Positions 1 to 8,706 of a stretch of 64,000 nucleotides of DNA are shown one piece after another. Both the position numbers and the translations under genes were made by a program. Every line of letters starts with the position of its first letter. Within the stretch, counting starts at the first letter, position 1. Source of the stretch: Nocardia goodfellowii (GTDB taxonomy: Bacteria > Actinomycetota > Actinomycetes > Mycobacteriales > Mycobacteriaceae); the NCBI RefSeq assembly GCF_017875645.1, contig NZ_JAGGMR010000001.1, forward strand, positions 5,208,001 through 5,272,000, given 5' to 3'. Below the pieces are notes generated by a model, which had not been told where the DNA came from, did no database searches, and saw nothing but the letters and a program-made list of their open reading frames with translations.

Positions 1-306
1 GGGGTTTTCGCATTGAACAACTTCACCAACCCGATTCAGTTCATCTGCGGTGGCATCGCCAGCCTGGAGAACCTCACCGCCGCGGAATCGGCGATCCGCT
101 GCCGCGACTATCTGGGGCCGTTCCTGAAGTTGCTCGAATTCAATTACCTTCCGGTAGCGGTCAATCCGGTGCTCAGCCCGACGGCGAATCCGGACAATCT
201 GATCTACACCGAACCACACCTGATCCCCCAGGTGGTCGACACCCAGGCGCAGGCGCCCACGCTGCCCAGCCTGCTCGACATCCTGTTTCCGGGCGGAGGG
301 CGCTGA
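1..306 (+). CDS. MceD-like mammalian-cell-entry protein, C-terminal end (partial at window edge)
   Basis: The frame is open from base 1 and closes at TGA 304-306, so this is the last 101 codons of a gene that starts outside the window; the internal TTG at 13 is not a start. The stretch contains FTNPIQFICGG (about residues 8-18) and then a PVLSPTANPDNLIYTEPHLIP-like segment ending in a Pro/Gln-rich tail, as in the C-termini of actinobacterial MceC/MceD proteins. Mce proteins form a cell-envelope channel that imports lipids or sterols. MceE follows after one base, which by the usual mceA-F order makes this MceD. The assignment to D rather than C rests on that order. Confidence 0.85.
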   Translation, partial: GVFALNNFTNPIQFICGGIASLENLTAAESAIRCRDYLGPFLKLLEFNYLPVAVNPVLSPTANPDNLIYTEPHLIPQVVDTQAQAPTLPSLLDILFPGGGR

Positions 307-307
307 G

Positions 308-1492
308 ATGACCGGACCACACCTGCCCCGGCGGCGATACGGCACACTGCTCGCGCTCGGCGCCTGCGCGCTCGTCGGCGCCACCGGCTGCGGCTGGCAA
401 GGCCTGAACTCGATGCAGTTGCCCGGCGCCGCCGGCCACGAGCCGGGCTCCACGACCATCCACGTGGAATTGGCGAATATCGGTACGCTGGTGTCGAATT
501 CGCCGGTCATGATCGACGATGTGGTGGTCGGCAGTGTCGGCGCCATCACCTTGCGGGGCTGGCATGCCGATGTCGAGGTAGCGCTGCGGCCCGCCACGAT
601 CGTGCCGGCGAACGCGGTGGCGGCCATCGGGCAGACCAGTCTGCTCGGCTCGAGCCATCTGGCGCTGAACACCCCGCCCGGCGTCGCACCCGCCGGACAG
701 TTGCCGCCCGGAGCGGTTATTCCGTTGCACGCCTCCTCGACCTATCCGTCGACCGAGCAGACCCTCGCCGCGGTGTCGGTGGTGGTCAACGGCGGCGGCC
801 TCGGTCAGATCGGGGACATCATCCACAGCCTGAACGAGGCGTTCGCCGGGCGCACGGACAAGATCGCCGCGCTGTTGACCCGGCTGGACACCCTGATGAG
901 CACTCTGGACGGCCAGCGGCACAACATCGTGGCCACCATCGAGGGGCTGAACCGGCTGGCCGGAACCTTTGCCGCACAGCGCGACACCGTCACCGAAGTG
1001 CTGCGGACCCTGCCGCCCGCCCTGGACGCCCTGATCGCGGCCCGGCCGGATCTCGTCACGGCCCTCGATCGGCTGAAGACCTTCAGCACCGTGGCCTCCG
1101 GCGTGGTCACCGAGGTGCGCGGCGACCTCGTCACCAACCTCGAGCATCTGGAACCGACCCTGAGCGCGCTGGCCGATGTCGGCGACCGGATCGCCGCCGC
1201 GATCGCCTTCGCCACCACCTATCCCTATGGTCAGTACGGCATCGACCACGCGCTCAAGGGCGACTATGTCAATCTGATGGCCACCGTCGACTTGACGATC
1301 CCGCGCCTGCGGCGTGAGCTTCTGCTCGGCACGCCCTGGGGTGATCCGACAGCCGTGATCCAAGCGGCCGTGGGCGATCCGGGGTACGCCACCCAGACCA
1401 GGGACCCGCTGGCCGTCGGGATCCAACCCCCGATTCCCGTACCTCAGATCCCCGTGCCCGAGTTACCCTTTCCGATCCCCGGAGGCCGTTGA
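308..1492 (+). CDS. mceE: MceE-type lipoprotein of an Mce lipid importer
   Basis: A 394-aa lipoprotein. The N-terminus carries an Arg-rich n-region (RRR at 8-10), a hydrophobic core and a lipobox ending ATGC, with the lipidated cysteine at residue 28. An MCE domain follows (about 45-130; it includes MIDDVVVGSVGAI), then a long alpha-helical region (about 165-330), and a Pro-rich end (PIPVPQIPVPELPFPIP). That is the normal MceE/LprK architecture. It is known to be the membrane-anchored subunit of the Mce channel complex. It starts one base after mceD and its stop shares one base with the mceF start (TGATG), so the three are co-transcribed. The substrate of this Mce system is not known. Confidence 0.93.
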   Translation: MTGPHLPRRRYGTLLALGACALVGATGCGWQGLNSMQLPGAAGHEPGSTTIHVELANIGTLVSNSPVMIDDVVVGSVGAITLRGWHADVEVALRPATIVPANAVAAIGQTSLLGSSHLALNTPPGVAPAGQLPPGAVIPLHASSTYPSTEQTLAAVSVVVNGGGLGQIGDIIHSLNEAFAGRTDKIAALLTRLDTLMSTLDGQRHNIVATIEGLNRLAGTFAAQRDTVTEVLRTLPPALDALIAARPDLVTALDRLKTFSTVASGVVTEVRGDLVTNLEHLEPTLSALADVGDRIAAAIAFATTYPYGQYGIDHALKGDYVNLMATVDLTIPRLRRELLLGTPWGDPTAVIQAAVGDPGYATQTRDPLAVGIQPPIPVPQIPVPELPFPIPGGR

Positions 1493-2931
1493 TGTTGCTG
1501 ACGCGTTTCGTCCGGACGCAACTGATCATTTTCGCGATCTTGTCGGTCATCGGGCTGGTGGTGATGGCGACCGTCTACATGAGGCTGCCGACGCTGGCCG
1601 GTATCGGCAGTTACAACGTCACGGTCGAGTTGCCGGCCGCGGGCGGCCTCTACCGCTTCGGCAACGTCACTTATCGCGGAGTCGAGATAGGCAAGGTCAC
1701 CCGCGTCGAACTGATCGACGGCCGGGTGCGGGCGACCCTCGCGATCAGCGGATCATGGCGCATCCCCGCCGATTTGGACGCCGAGGTGCGCAGTGTCTCG
1801 GCCGTCGGTGAGCAGTACGTGGAGCTGCGACCGCGCACCGATTCCCCGCCCTATCTGCAGGAGGGGTCGGTGATAGCCGAGCGCGACACCGCGATTCCGG
1901 ACCCGGTCGGGCCGATGCTGGACCGGCTCAGCGCGCTGGTCGACACCATTCCCGCGGACAAGCTGCACGACCTGCTCGGCGAACTGTTCCAGGGGATGAA
2001 CGGCGCGGCCTACGACCTCGATTCGCTGCTGACCTCCGCGGGGACGCTGGCCGCCGATTTGAACGGCGTCGGCGCGACCACCCGCGCCCTGGCGGAAGAC
2101 ACCGCGCCACTTCTGGATTCGCAAGCACGCACCGCCGACGCCATCCGGATCTGGACCCGCAGCCTCTCCGGCGTCACCGCGCAGCTGGTAGCCGACGACC
2201 CCCACATTCGCACCCTGCTGCGCACCGGGCCGGGCGCTGCCGGGGAGGTCGCGCGGCTGCTCGACTCGGTACGACTGACCCTGCCGGTGCTGCTCGCCAA
2301 CCTGAGCAGCGTGGGGCAGCTCGGAGTGACGTATCACGCTGCCTTGGAACAGGTTTTGGTGCTGCTGCCGCCGGCCATCTCGATGATCGAAGCGGTGCAT
2401 CCGACCAACAACGCGTCCGGCTGGGGGCTGGGCGACTTCCGGCTCAGCGGCACCTCGGATCCGCCGGCCTGCACCGTCGGGTTTCTGCCGCCTTCGTCGT
2501 GGCGCTTGCCCTCCGACATCACCACCATCGACACACCGGAAGGCATGTACTGCAAGCTGCCGCAGGATTCCGCGATCGCGGTGCGCGGCGCGCGTAACTA
2601 CCCGTGTCTCGGCCGTCCCGGCAAGCGTGCCCCGACCGCGGCCCTGTGCAACAGCGACGAGGAATTCCAGCCGGTGGCCGGGGAACAGCCAGTCGTCGGT
2701 CCGTACCCGCGTGATCCGGAACTGGAAGACCAAGGGGTGCCGCCGGATTCGCGCTACGGTCCCGCCGAGTCCGGCCCGCCGGGCGCCGACAATCTCTTGA
2801 CGCCCTCGGTCGGCATCGCTCGCTACGACCCCGGCACGGGCAGATATGTCGGACCGGACGGCAGCCTCTATCGACAGACGGATCTGACGCGGCCCGGCGT
2901 CGCGGCATGGAAGGACATGCTCCCGCACTGA
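1492..2931 (+). CDS. mceF: MceF-type subunit of an Mce lipid importer
   Basis: A 479-aa protein. I chose ATG 1492 over TTG 1489 because GGAGG lies 6 bases upstream of it and it overlaps the mceE stop as TGATG. One N-terminal membrane segment (about 9-29) is followed by an MCE domain (about 37-115; GNVTYRGVEIGKV), a helical region to about residue 300, and a Pro/Gly-rich C-terminal domain ending YRQTDLTRPGVAAWKDML, typical of MceF. It is the last gene of the mce operon; a convergent TetR gene begins 22 bases further on. Mce systems in relatives import sterols, fatty acids or aromatics, which fits the catabolic genes downstream, but the link is only positional. Confidence 0.92.
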   Translation: MLLTRFVRTQLIIFAILSVIGLVVMATVYMRLPTLAGIGSYNVTVELPAAGGLYRFGNVTYRGVEIGKVTRVELIDGRVRATLAISGSWRIPADLDAEVRSVSAVGEQYVELRPRTDSPPYLQEGSVIAERDTAIPDPVGPMLDRLSALVDTIPADKLHDLLGELFQGMNGAAYDLDSLLTSAGTLAADLNGVGATTRALAEDTAPLLDSQARTADAIRIWTRSLSGVTAQLVADDPHIRTLLRTGPGAAGEVARLLDSVRLTLPVLLANLSSVGQLGVTYHAALEQVLVLLPPAISMIEAVHPTNNASGWGLGDFRLSGTSDPPACTVGFLPPSSWRLPSDITTIDTPEGMYCKLPQDSAIAVRGARNYPCLGRPGKRAPTAALCNSDEEFQPVAGEQPVVGPYPRDPELEDQGVPPDSRYGPAESGPPGADNLLTPSVGIARYDPGTGRYVGPDGSLYRQTDLTRPGVAAWKDMLPH

Positions 2932-2953
2932 GTACCCATCGATGCCTCGCCGC

Positions 2954-3550
2954 TCAGGAGCGGGGCCGCCGCTCGCCTTCGAGGTCGCGCAGGTAGGTCT
3001 CGATCAGCTCGACGGCGTCCGCGTGACAGGTATCGATGCCGAAGGCCTCCTCCATGCGCAGGAAGCGGGAGATGCTCGACATGAGCAGGACCAGGGCGCC
3101 GGGCGTGTAGGGGAGCGCCTCGGCGCCGTATCCGGCGAGGATTTCCGAGACCGCGGACAGCTGCAGGGCGCGAAATCGCTTGGAGGACTCGGTGATCTCG
3201 ACCCGGATCGCTTTGCGGTGATTGGCGAGCGCGACGAACTCCATCGTCAGCGCCGTCCGGGATTGGTCGTGAATGGACTCCCACAGCGCCCACAGCGGTT
3301 GCTCGGATCGCAGGGCGTCGAGCTGGTGCTGGTAGCCGAGATCTGCTCCGCGGCGGAACAATTCGACGAACAGGTTGTCCATGTTGCCGAAGTAGTAGTA
3401 GACCAGCGCGGAATTGGCGCCGGCCAGTGCGGCGATGCGCCGCGTGCTGACCGCGGCGTAGCCCTCCTCGAGCATGATCTGCTCCGCCGCGTCGAGCAAC
3501 GCGGCCCGGGTGGTCACGCTGTCGGTGCTGACGCCGCGCTCGGACTTCAT
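2954..3550 (-). CDS. TetR-family repressor, probable regulator of operon A
   Basis: A 198-aa protein starting at ATG 3550, which has AGGAGG 8 bases upstream; an upstream in-frame start would add 18 residues without a better site. The N-terminal helix-turn-helix spans about residues 12-60 (AALLDAAEQIM, then STRRIAALAGANSALVYYYFG, the usual TetR recognition helix), followed by a helical ligand-binding domain. It is divergent from the SDR-Rieske operon that begins at 3792. A 34-bp nested palindrome between them (3676-3709) is the obvious operator. By analogy with the family the ligand would be a substrate or CoA-ester of that operon. Its 3' end converges on mceF. Confidence 0.92.
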   Translation of the reverse strand: MKSERGVSTDSVTTRAALLDAAEQIMLEEGYAAVSTRRIAALAGANSALVYYYFGNMDNLFVELFRRGADLGYQHQLDALRSEQPLWALWESIHDQSRTALTMEFVALANHRKAIRVEITESSKRFRALQLSAVSEILAGYGAEALPYTPGALVLLMSSISRFLRMEEAFGIDTCHADAVELIETYLRDLEGERRPRS

Positions 3551-3675
3551 GGGTGAGGCCTCCTGGGTTCTGTGCCGCATCAGCTTACGGACGGCCCAGT
3601 GCACGGCGGCGCATCCGAGTCCTCGCGGCTGTCCTTCGCTGGTGTCTTGACAGCGGCGAATCCTCTGCCGTATAT

Positions 3676-3709
3676 CTTAATCACTCGCTTAATTAATCAC
3701 TCGATTAAG
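3676..3709. promoter_or_regulatory. 34-bp nested palindromic operator between TetR gene and operon A
   Basis: An AT-rich island in GC-rich DNA. The outer arms CTTAATC (3676-3682) and GATTAAG (3703-3709) are exact reverse complements, and the inner 8-mer TTAATTAA (3689-3696) is a palindrome with the same centre. The 11-base unit TTAATCACTCG also occurs twice as a direct repeat (from 3677 and from 3693). This arrangement suits two TetR dimers bound side by side. It lies about 125 bases upstream of the TetR start and about 80 upstream of the SDR start, so it could control both directions. It does not match the GAGAAT-type operators found elsewhere in the window. Confidence 0.8.
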
Positions 3710-3791
3710 GCTGCGGAGCAGGGCGTCCAGCCTGGTTCCGCCCCGTGACGACCCGGTGCCGTGCGGTCGATCGAAGAATGTGGTGTTGCCT

Positions 3792-4580
3792 GTGACGACT
3801 TCCTCCAAGGCTTCTGTGGCTCAGCGCCGGACCGGTGTCGCACGGGTCGCCGTGGTGACCGGCGGCGCATCGGGGATGGGACTGTCCATCTGCCGATCGT
3901 TCGCCGCCCACGGTGACCGGGTCGCGGTCCTCGATATCGACGGCGCCGCCGCGCAGCGTGCCGCCGAGCGATTGCGGGCCGAGGGCGGTGTGGCGATGGC
4001 GTGCGAGGTCGACGTCACCGACCGCGCCGCGGTGCGCGAGGCGCTGCGCAAGGTTCGCGCCGAGTTCGGTGCGATCGAAATCCTGGTCACCAGTGCGGGT
4101 TTGGTGGGTTTCGCACCATTCACCGAGATCAGCCCGGACACCTGGCAGCGTGTGGTCGAGGTGAATCTGACCGGTGTCTTCCACTGCGTACAGGCCGCGA
4201 TCCCGGACATGCTGGCCGCGGGATGGGGCCGGATCGTGACGATCTCGTCGTCGAGCGCGCAGCGCGGCTCGCCGGGCATGGTGCATTACACCGCGGCCAA
4301 GGGCGCGGTGGTCGCGATGACCAAAGGGCTGGCGCGCGAATACGCCTCGCAAGGCATCACCGTCAACACCATTCCCCCCTCGGGCATCGATACGCCGATG
4401 TCGAGGCAGTCGCAGGCGGCCGGGAATCTGCCCGACAACGCCACCATGGCCCGCGCGATTCCGGTCGGGCACCTGGGCACCGGGGAGGACATCGCGGCGG
4501 CGTGCCTGTTCCTGTGCTCGGAGCAAGCCGGATACATCACCGGTCAGGTCCTCGGCGTGAACGGCGGGTCGGTGATATGA
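3792..4580 (+). CDS. Short-chain dehydrogenase/reductase (operon A, first gene)
   Basis: Classical SDR with a Rossmann fold: cofactor loop TGGASGMG, acidic residue D after beta-2 (VLDID, suggesting NAD), VTSAG where NNAG is usual, catalytic Ser in the SSSSAQRG stretch, YTAAK (Tyr-x3-Lys) and a C-terminal GQVLGVNGGS. The start is uncertain: GTG 3792 gives 262 aa, the normal length; GTG 3756 adds 12 residues. Neither has a strong ribosome site. It is closely similar to the SDR at 61525-62241 (both have FHCVQA, DML and GWGRIV), so the two are paralogues attached to different dioxygenase operons. It probably oxidises an alcohol made by the oxygenases downstream. Its stop overlaps an ATG of the Rieske frame. 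Confidence 0.88.
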   Translation: MTTSSKASVAQRRTGVARVAVVTGGASGMGLSICRSFAAHGDRVAVLDIDGAAAQRAAERLRAEGGVAMACEVDVTDRAAVREALRKVRAEFGAIEILVTSAGLVGFAPFTEISPDTWQRVVEVNLTGVFHCVQAAIPDMLAAGWGRIVTISSSSAQRGSPGMVHYTAAKGAVVAMTKGLAREYASQGITVNTIPPSGIDTPMSRQSQAAGNLPDNATMARAIPVGHLGTGEDIAAACLFLCSEQAGYITGQVLGVNGGSVI

Positions 4581-4612
4581 GCACGCAACGGCAAACGGAG
4601 GAGCGATCGACC

Positions 4613-5878
4613 GTGAGGCAATGGCCCAAGCCCGCCGAGGGCAGCTGGACTGAGCATTATCCCGAGCTGGGTACTTCGATGATGTCGTTCGAGGATTCGG
4701 TCTCGCCGGAATTCTTCGAACTCGAGCGCGAGGCGATCTTCAAACGCGCGTGGCTCAATGTCGGTCGCGTCGAACAGGTTCCGCGCACCGGAAGCTATTT
4801 CACCAAGGAGCTCGACGTGGCGCGCACGTCGATCATCGTCGTGCGCGATCGCGACGGAGCCGTCAACGCGTTCCACAATGTCTGCCGTCATCGCGGCAAC
4901 AAACTGGTGTGGAACGATCTACCGCGCGCGGAGACCTCCGGAACCTGCCGCCAGTTCACCTGCAAGTACCACGGCTGGCGCTACGGGCTCGACGGCGCAC
5001 TGTCTTTCGTGCAGCAGCAGGAGGAATTCTTCGATCTCGACACCGGGCAACTGGGCCTGGCGAAGGTGCATTGCGAGGTGTGGTCCGGGTTCATCTTCGT
5101 GAATCTCGCCGCCGAACCGCCGCAGACGCTACGGGAGTTCCTCGGCCCGATGATCACCGATCTGGACGGCTACCCCTTCGACAAGATGACAGAGTGGTAC
5201 GAGTTCTCGGCCGACAATCAGAGCAACTGGAAACTGTTCGCGGACGCTTTCCAGGAGTACTACCACGTGCCGGGCCTGCATTCGCAGCAGATTCCCAGTG
5301 CGGTGCGCACGCCCGGTAAGGGATTCGAGTGCGCGCATTTCCAGCTCGACGGACCGCACCGGATGGTCTCCACCGGCGGCGCGCGCCGCTGGACGTTGCC
5401 ACCGGAGTTCATGTACCCGATCGAGCGGATCACCCGCAGTGGTCTGGTCGGGCCGTGGGAATCGCCGGAATTGGATGCGGTGCCGCCGGGTCTCAATCCC
5501 GGGCGGGTCGAGCCGTGGGGCATCGACAACTTCCAGATCTTCCCGAACATCGAAATCCTGATCTATCGCGGCTGGTATCTGCTCTACCGGTACTGGCCCA
5601 CCTCCTACAACACCCATCGTTTCGAGGGCATGCTGTGCTTCCAGCCCGCGCGCACGGTCCGCGAACGGGTGGAGCACGAGGTCGCCTCGGTGGTGTTCAA
5701 GGAGTTCGCGCTACAGGACGCGGGCATGCTGACCGGCACCCAGACCGCGTTGGAATCCGCTTACCGCACTGCGGGATTGACCAGTTTTCCAGTGAACGAC
5801 CAGGAGATCCTGGTGAAGCACTTCCACAAAGCGGTCGCCGACTGGGTCGATGACTACCGCCGCGAAGTGGAGGCCTGA
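4613..5878 (+). CDS. Rieske non-haem iron oxygenase, large subunit (copy 1)
   Basis: Ring-hydroxylating-type oxygenase alpha subunit. The Rieske [2Fe-2S] site is C91-R-H93 and C117-x2-H120. The mononuclear iron site has E215-x2-H218-x4-H223 in a ...FQEYYHVPGLH stretch. I chose GTG 4613 because GGAGGAG lies 9 bases upstream, and because the resulting 421 residues align without offset to copy 2 (7089) with identical motif numbering. ATG 4577, overlapping the SDR stop, would add 12 residues. The bridging acid is Glu, not the usual Asp. It is followed after one base by its 111-aa companion. The only visible electron donor in the window is the reductase at 22097. Substrate unknown. Confidence 0.92.
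   Translation: MRQWPKPAEGSWTEHYPELGTSMMSFEDSVSPEFFELEREAIFKRAWLNVGRVEQVPRTGSYFTKELDVARTSIIVVRDRDGAVNAFHNVCRHRGNKLVWNDLPRAETSGTCRQFTCKYHGWRYGLDGALSFVQQQEEFFDLDTGQLGLAKVHCEVWSGFIFVNLAAEPPQTLREFLGPMITDLDGYPFDKMTEWYEFSADNQSNWKLFADAFQEYYHVPGLHSQQIPSAVRTPGKGFECAHFQLDGPHRMVSTGGARRWTLPPEFMYPIERITRSGLVGPWESPELDAVPPGLNPGRVEPWGIDNFQIFPNIEILIYRGWYLLYRYWPTSYNTHRFEGMLCFQPARTVRERVEHEVASVVFKEFALQDAGMLTGTQTALESAYRTAGLTSFPVNDQEILVKHFHKAVADWVDDYRREVEA
4622..4650 (+). repeat. Direct repeat shared by the two Rieske genes of operon A
   Basis: Bases 4622-4650 are identical to 7098-7126 (29 bases, encoding WPKPAEGSW near the N-terminus of each oxygenase). This is residual identity from tandem duplication of the Rieske-plus-companion module and a possible site for recombination that would delete 2.5 kb. 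Confidence 0.75.
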
Positions 5879-5879
5879 G

Positions 5880-6215
5880 ATGACCGCCCCCCTGTTGCCG
5901 CCGGCCTTCGCCGATCTGGAGGAGTTCGCCCGCACCTGGTGCCTGGCTACCGAGAGCGAACGCTACGCCCGCCGGATCAGTAGCTCGATGCCGGAACTGA
6001 TCACGTTCTACGACGCCTTCTTCCCACGCCTGGAAGAAGCGATCGCCTATTGCGACAAGTTCCCGCTCGACGACCTGCCCGAGGACGCACTGTCGCTGCT
6101 GCGACTGATCTATTCGCTGGTCATGGTCGCCATGGCGGTCGAAATATTCCAGCAACCCAAACCTGTCGACAGCGCAGACGCCGAACTCCAACGGATCAAG
6201 GAGCCGCACCCGTGA
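5880..6215 (+). CDS. Small helical companion protein of Rieske oxygenase (copy 1)
   Basis: A 111-aa soluble, probably all-helical protein with no recognised domain. Features shared with the other two copies (8371, 27205): LPPAFADLE at 5-13, WCLATE near 19, SSM near 33, FYDA near 40, PRLEEAI, YCDKFPLDDLPEDA near 55-70, a hydrophobic helix with Met/Val (SLVMV), VEIFQQP and a final acidic tail. It starts one base after the Rieske gene and its stop overlaps the next start as GTGA. The fixed order in all three copies suggests a structural or regulatory partner of the oxygenase. It does not resemble the beta subunits of dioxygenases (SnoaL fold) or a ferredoxin, and has no conserved cysteine pair for a cluster. 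Confidence 0.8.
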   Translation: MTAPLLPPAFADLEEFARTWCLATESERYARRISSSMPELITFYDAFFPRLEEAIAYCDKFPLDDLPEDALSLLRLIYSLVMVAMAVEIFQQPKPVDSADAELQRIKEPHP

Positions 6216-7051
6216 CGATCACCATAGCCAAGCTCGGACACGAGGTAGGTGCCGAGATCACCGGCCTGACCCCGGACCGCCTGCTGTCGGACGAATCGGT
6301 CCCCGCCCTCGTGATGACCGCCCTGGAAGATCACGGCGTGCTCGTCTTCCGCGATCTGCACCTGGATCCGGACACCCAGGTCGCCTTCTGCCGCAAACTC
6401 GGCGCGGTCGACACCTCGCCCGGACACCACCCCGTCGAGGGCATCTATCGGGTCAGTCTCGACACCACGAAGAACTCCTCGGCCGGCTACCTGCGCGCGA
6501 CCTTCGACTGGCATATCGACGGGTGCACGCCCGAGGACGACGCCTACCCGCAGATGGCCACGATGCTCACCGCCAAGGCGGTGGCCTCGAGCGGCGGTGA
6601 AACCGAATTCGCCAGCACCTACAAGGCTTACGAGAATCTCGGCGCCCAGGAGAAACTCGCCCTGGCGCCGCTGCGGGTGGTGCATTCGCTGGAGGCGTCC
6701 CAGCGCCTGGTCACCCCGGATCCGACACCCGAGCAACTCGCGGCGTGGCGCAAGCGTCCGATCAAGGAGCATCCGCTGATCTGGACCCACAAGTCCGGAC
6801 GGCGGTCCCTGGTGCTGGGCGCCTCGACCGACCACGTCGTCGGCATGGTGCCGGACCGGAGCCGGGCGCTGCTGGACGGCCTGCTGGCGCGCTGCACCGC
6901 ACCGGATCGCGTCTACACCCACGAGTGGTCCGTCGGCGACACCGTCATCTGGGACAACCGCGGCGTCATTCATCGTGCCGCGCCGTACCCGTCGGATTCG
7001 CCGCGAGAGATGTTGCGCACCACCGTGCTCGGCGAGGAACCGATCCGGTAG
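6212..7051 (+). CDS. TauD/TfdA-family Fe(II)/2-oxoglutarate dioxygenase (copy 1)
   Basis: A 279-aa protein starting at GTG 6212, which overlaps the previous stop and has AGGAG 8 bases upstream. Iron ligands are H-x-D in FDWHIDGC and the distal His in VIHRAAPY; the 2-oxoglutarate-binding Arg is in the REMLRTTVLGE end. The length is standard for TauD, TfdA or alkylsulfatase AtsK relatives. These enzymes hydroxylate next to a leaving group or ether and need 2-oxoglutarate and O2. It sits between two Rieske oxygenase modules in operon A. A second copy (62238-63044) shares long stretches such as GGTEFASTY and THEW, so the two are paralogues. Substrate unknown. Confidence 0.9.
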   Translation: MTITIAKLGHEVGAEITGLTPDRLLSDESVPALVMTALEDHGVLVFRDLHLDPDTQVAFCRKLGAVDTSPGHHPVEGIYRVSLDTTKNSSAGYLRATFDWHIDGCTPEDDAYPQMATMLTAKAVASSGGETEFASTYKAYENLGAQEKLALAPLRVVHSLEASQRLVTPDPTPEQLAAWRKRPIKEHPLIWTHKSGRRSLVLGASTDHVVGMVPDRSRALLDGLLARCTAPDRVYTHEWSVGDTVIWDNRGVIHRAAPYPSDSPREMLRTTVLGEEPIR

Positions 7052-7088
7052 CCGCCGACCCACCCATCCCTAGCCCCAGGAGTACTCC

Positions 7089-8360
7089 ATGCCTCGTTGG
7101 CCCAAGCCCGCCGAGGGCAGCTGGACGCAGCACTATCCCGAACTGAGCACCGAGCCGATGTCCTACGAGGACTCGATCGCGCCGGAATTCTTCGAACTCG
7201 AGCGGGACGCGATCTTCAAACGCGCCTGGCTACAGGTCGGGCGGATCGAACAATTGCCCCGCACGGGCAGCTATTTCACGAAAGAAATTCACGCCGCGCA
7301 CACCTCGATCATTATTTCGCGCGATCGGGACGGCGCTGTCAACGCCTACCACAACATCTGCCGCCATCGCGGAAACAAGCTGGTATGGAACGATTTTCCG
7401 CGCGAGGAGACCTCCGGCACCTGCCGGCAGTTCACCTGTAAATACCATGGCTGGCGGTACGGGCTGGACGGGTCGCTGGCTTTCGTGCAGCAGGAAGAGG
7501 AATTCTTCGACCTGGACAAGAGCCAACTCGGTCTGGTGCGCGTGCACTGCGAGGTGTGGGCGGGTTTCATCTTCGTGAATCTGGCCGCCGAGCCACGGCA
7601 ATCGCTGCGGGAGTTTCTCGGGCCCATGGTCACCGGGCTCGAGGGGTACCCCTTCGACCAGCTGACCGAACGCTATTCCTACAAGTCGGAGGTCGGCGCC
7701 AACTGGAAGCTGTACATGGACGCTTTCCAGGAGTTCTATCACGCGCCGATTCTGCACGGGAAGCAAACTCCGGACAATTTCTCGATCGCGGCGCAGCAGG
7801 CCGGGTTCGAGGCGCCGCACTATCAGCTCGACGGCCCGCACCGGCTGGTCAGCACTTCGGGCGTGGTCACCTGGGAACTCGATCCCACGATGCGCAAACC
7901 GATGGAGGACATCACCCGCAGCGGTCTGTTCGGGCCCTGGGACGTACCGGATCTCGGTGAAATGCCCGCCGGGCTCAACCCGGCCGGTTGCGATCCGTGG
8001 GGGTTGGATTCCTTCCAGCTGTGGCCGAACTTCGTGATCCTCATCTGGTCCGGTGGCTGGTATCTGACCTATCAGTATTGGCCGACGTCCTACAACACCC
8101 ACATCTTCGAGGGAAATCTGTATTTCCCGCCGGCGCGCAGCCCGCGCGACCGGATCGCGCACGAGATGTCCGCGCTGACCTTCAAGGAATACGGCCTCCA
8201 GGACGCCTCCACGCTGGAGGCGACACAGATGATGCTCGAGTCCCGCGCGGTCAGCACCTTTCAATTGAACGACCAGGAAATTCTGCTGCGGCACCTGCAC
8301 AAGGTGGCCGCCGATTGGGTCGGTGACTACCAGCGCGAACGCGCGGCGGCCCGGCCGTGA
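7089..8360 (+). CDS. Rieske non-haem iron oxygenase, large subunit (copy 2)
   Basis: A 423-aa paralogue of the protein at 4613, starting at ATG 7089 with AGGAG 7 bases upstream. The Rieske ligands are C91, H93, C117, H120; the catalytic-iron motif is E215-x2-H218-x4-H223 (FYHAPILH). The first 30 bases of homology are nearly identical at the DNA level to copy 1, which points to recent tandem duplication. Differences cluster in the substrate region (about 225-330), so the two copies may act on different substrates or successive positions. Its own 111-aa companion follows after 10 bases. Confidence 0.93.
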   Translation: MPRWPKPAEGSWTQHYPELSTEPMSYEDSIAPEFFELERDAIFKRAWLQVGRIEQLPRTGSYFTKEIHAAHTSIIISRDRDGAVNAYHNICRHRGNKLVWNDFPREETSGTCRQFTCKYHGWRYGLDGSLAFVQQEEEFFDLDKSQLGLVRVHCEVWAGFIFVNLAAEPRQSLREFLGPMVTGLEGYPFDQLTERYSYKSEVGANWKLYMDAFQEFYHAPILHGKQTPDNFSIAAQQAGFEAPHYQLDGPHRLVSTSGVVTWELDPTMRKPMEDITRSGLFGPWDVPDLGEMPAGLNPAGCDPWGLDSFQLWPNFVILIWSGGWYLTYQYWPTSYNTHIFEGNLYFPPARSPRDRIAHEMSALTFKEYGLQDASTLEATQMMLESRAVSTFQLNDQEILLRHLHKVAADWVGDYQRERAAARP

Positions 8361-8370
8361 GGAAGCGATC

Positions 8371-8706
8371 ATGACCGAAACCTTGTTGCCCGGTGAATTC
8401 GCCGATCTGGAACCGTATGCCGCCACCTGGTGTCTGCCGGGCGAACCGGCGCGCTACGACAAACGGCTGGCCAGCTCCATGGCCGACATGCAGCGCTTCT
8501 ACGACGCGATCACACCCCGCGCGGAGGACGCGATCGCCTACTGCGACAAATTCCCGCTCGACGAGCTGCCCGAGGACGCCAAAAACCTGATGTATCTGCT
8601 GTATTCGATGATCATGGTGTCCTTCCCGGTGGAGGTGTGGCGGCAGCCGCGGATACCCGATTCGGGATCGTCGGAGCTGACCTGCGTGCTCGAGCCGGAA
8701 TTGTGA
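8371..8706 (+). CDS. Small helical companion protein of Rieske oxygenase (copy 2)
   Basis: A 111-aa protein starting at ATG 8371, with GAGGAAG upstream, 10 bases after the Rieske gene. It shares with copy 1 the blocks FADLEPYA, WCLPGE, LASSM, FYDAITPR, AIAYCDKFPLDELPEDA and VSFPVEVWRQPRIPDSG. The pattern of hydrophobic and charged residues suggests three or four helices. It has no signal peptide or metal motif, apart from single Cys residues in WCL and YCD that are present in all copies. Its stop overlaps the next start (GTGA), implying translational coupling to the amidohydrolase-like gene. Function unknown. Confidence 0.8.
   Translation: MTETLLPGEFADLEPYAATWCLPGEPARYDKRLASSMADMQRFYDAITPRAEDAIAYCDKFPLDELPEDAKNLMYLLYSMIMVSFPVEVWRQPRIPDSGSSELTCVLEPEL

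Noticed and set aside
173..1426. 417-codon minus-strand frame opposite mceE
   Set aside because: GC-rich shadow with no recognisable domain or ribosome site; mceE is certain.
2950..2963. CCGCTC/GAGCGG hairpin between mceF and the TetR gene as terminator
   Set aside because: The stem is only 6 bp with a 2-base loop, overlaps the TetR stop codon and has no T-run; too weak to call.
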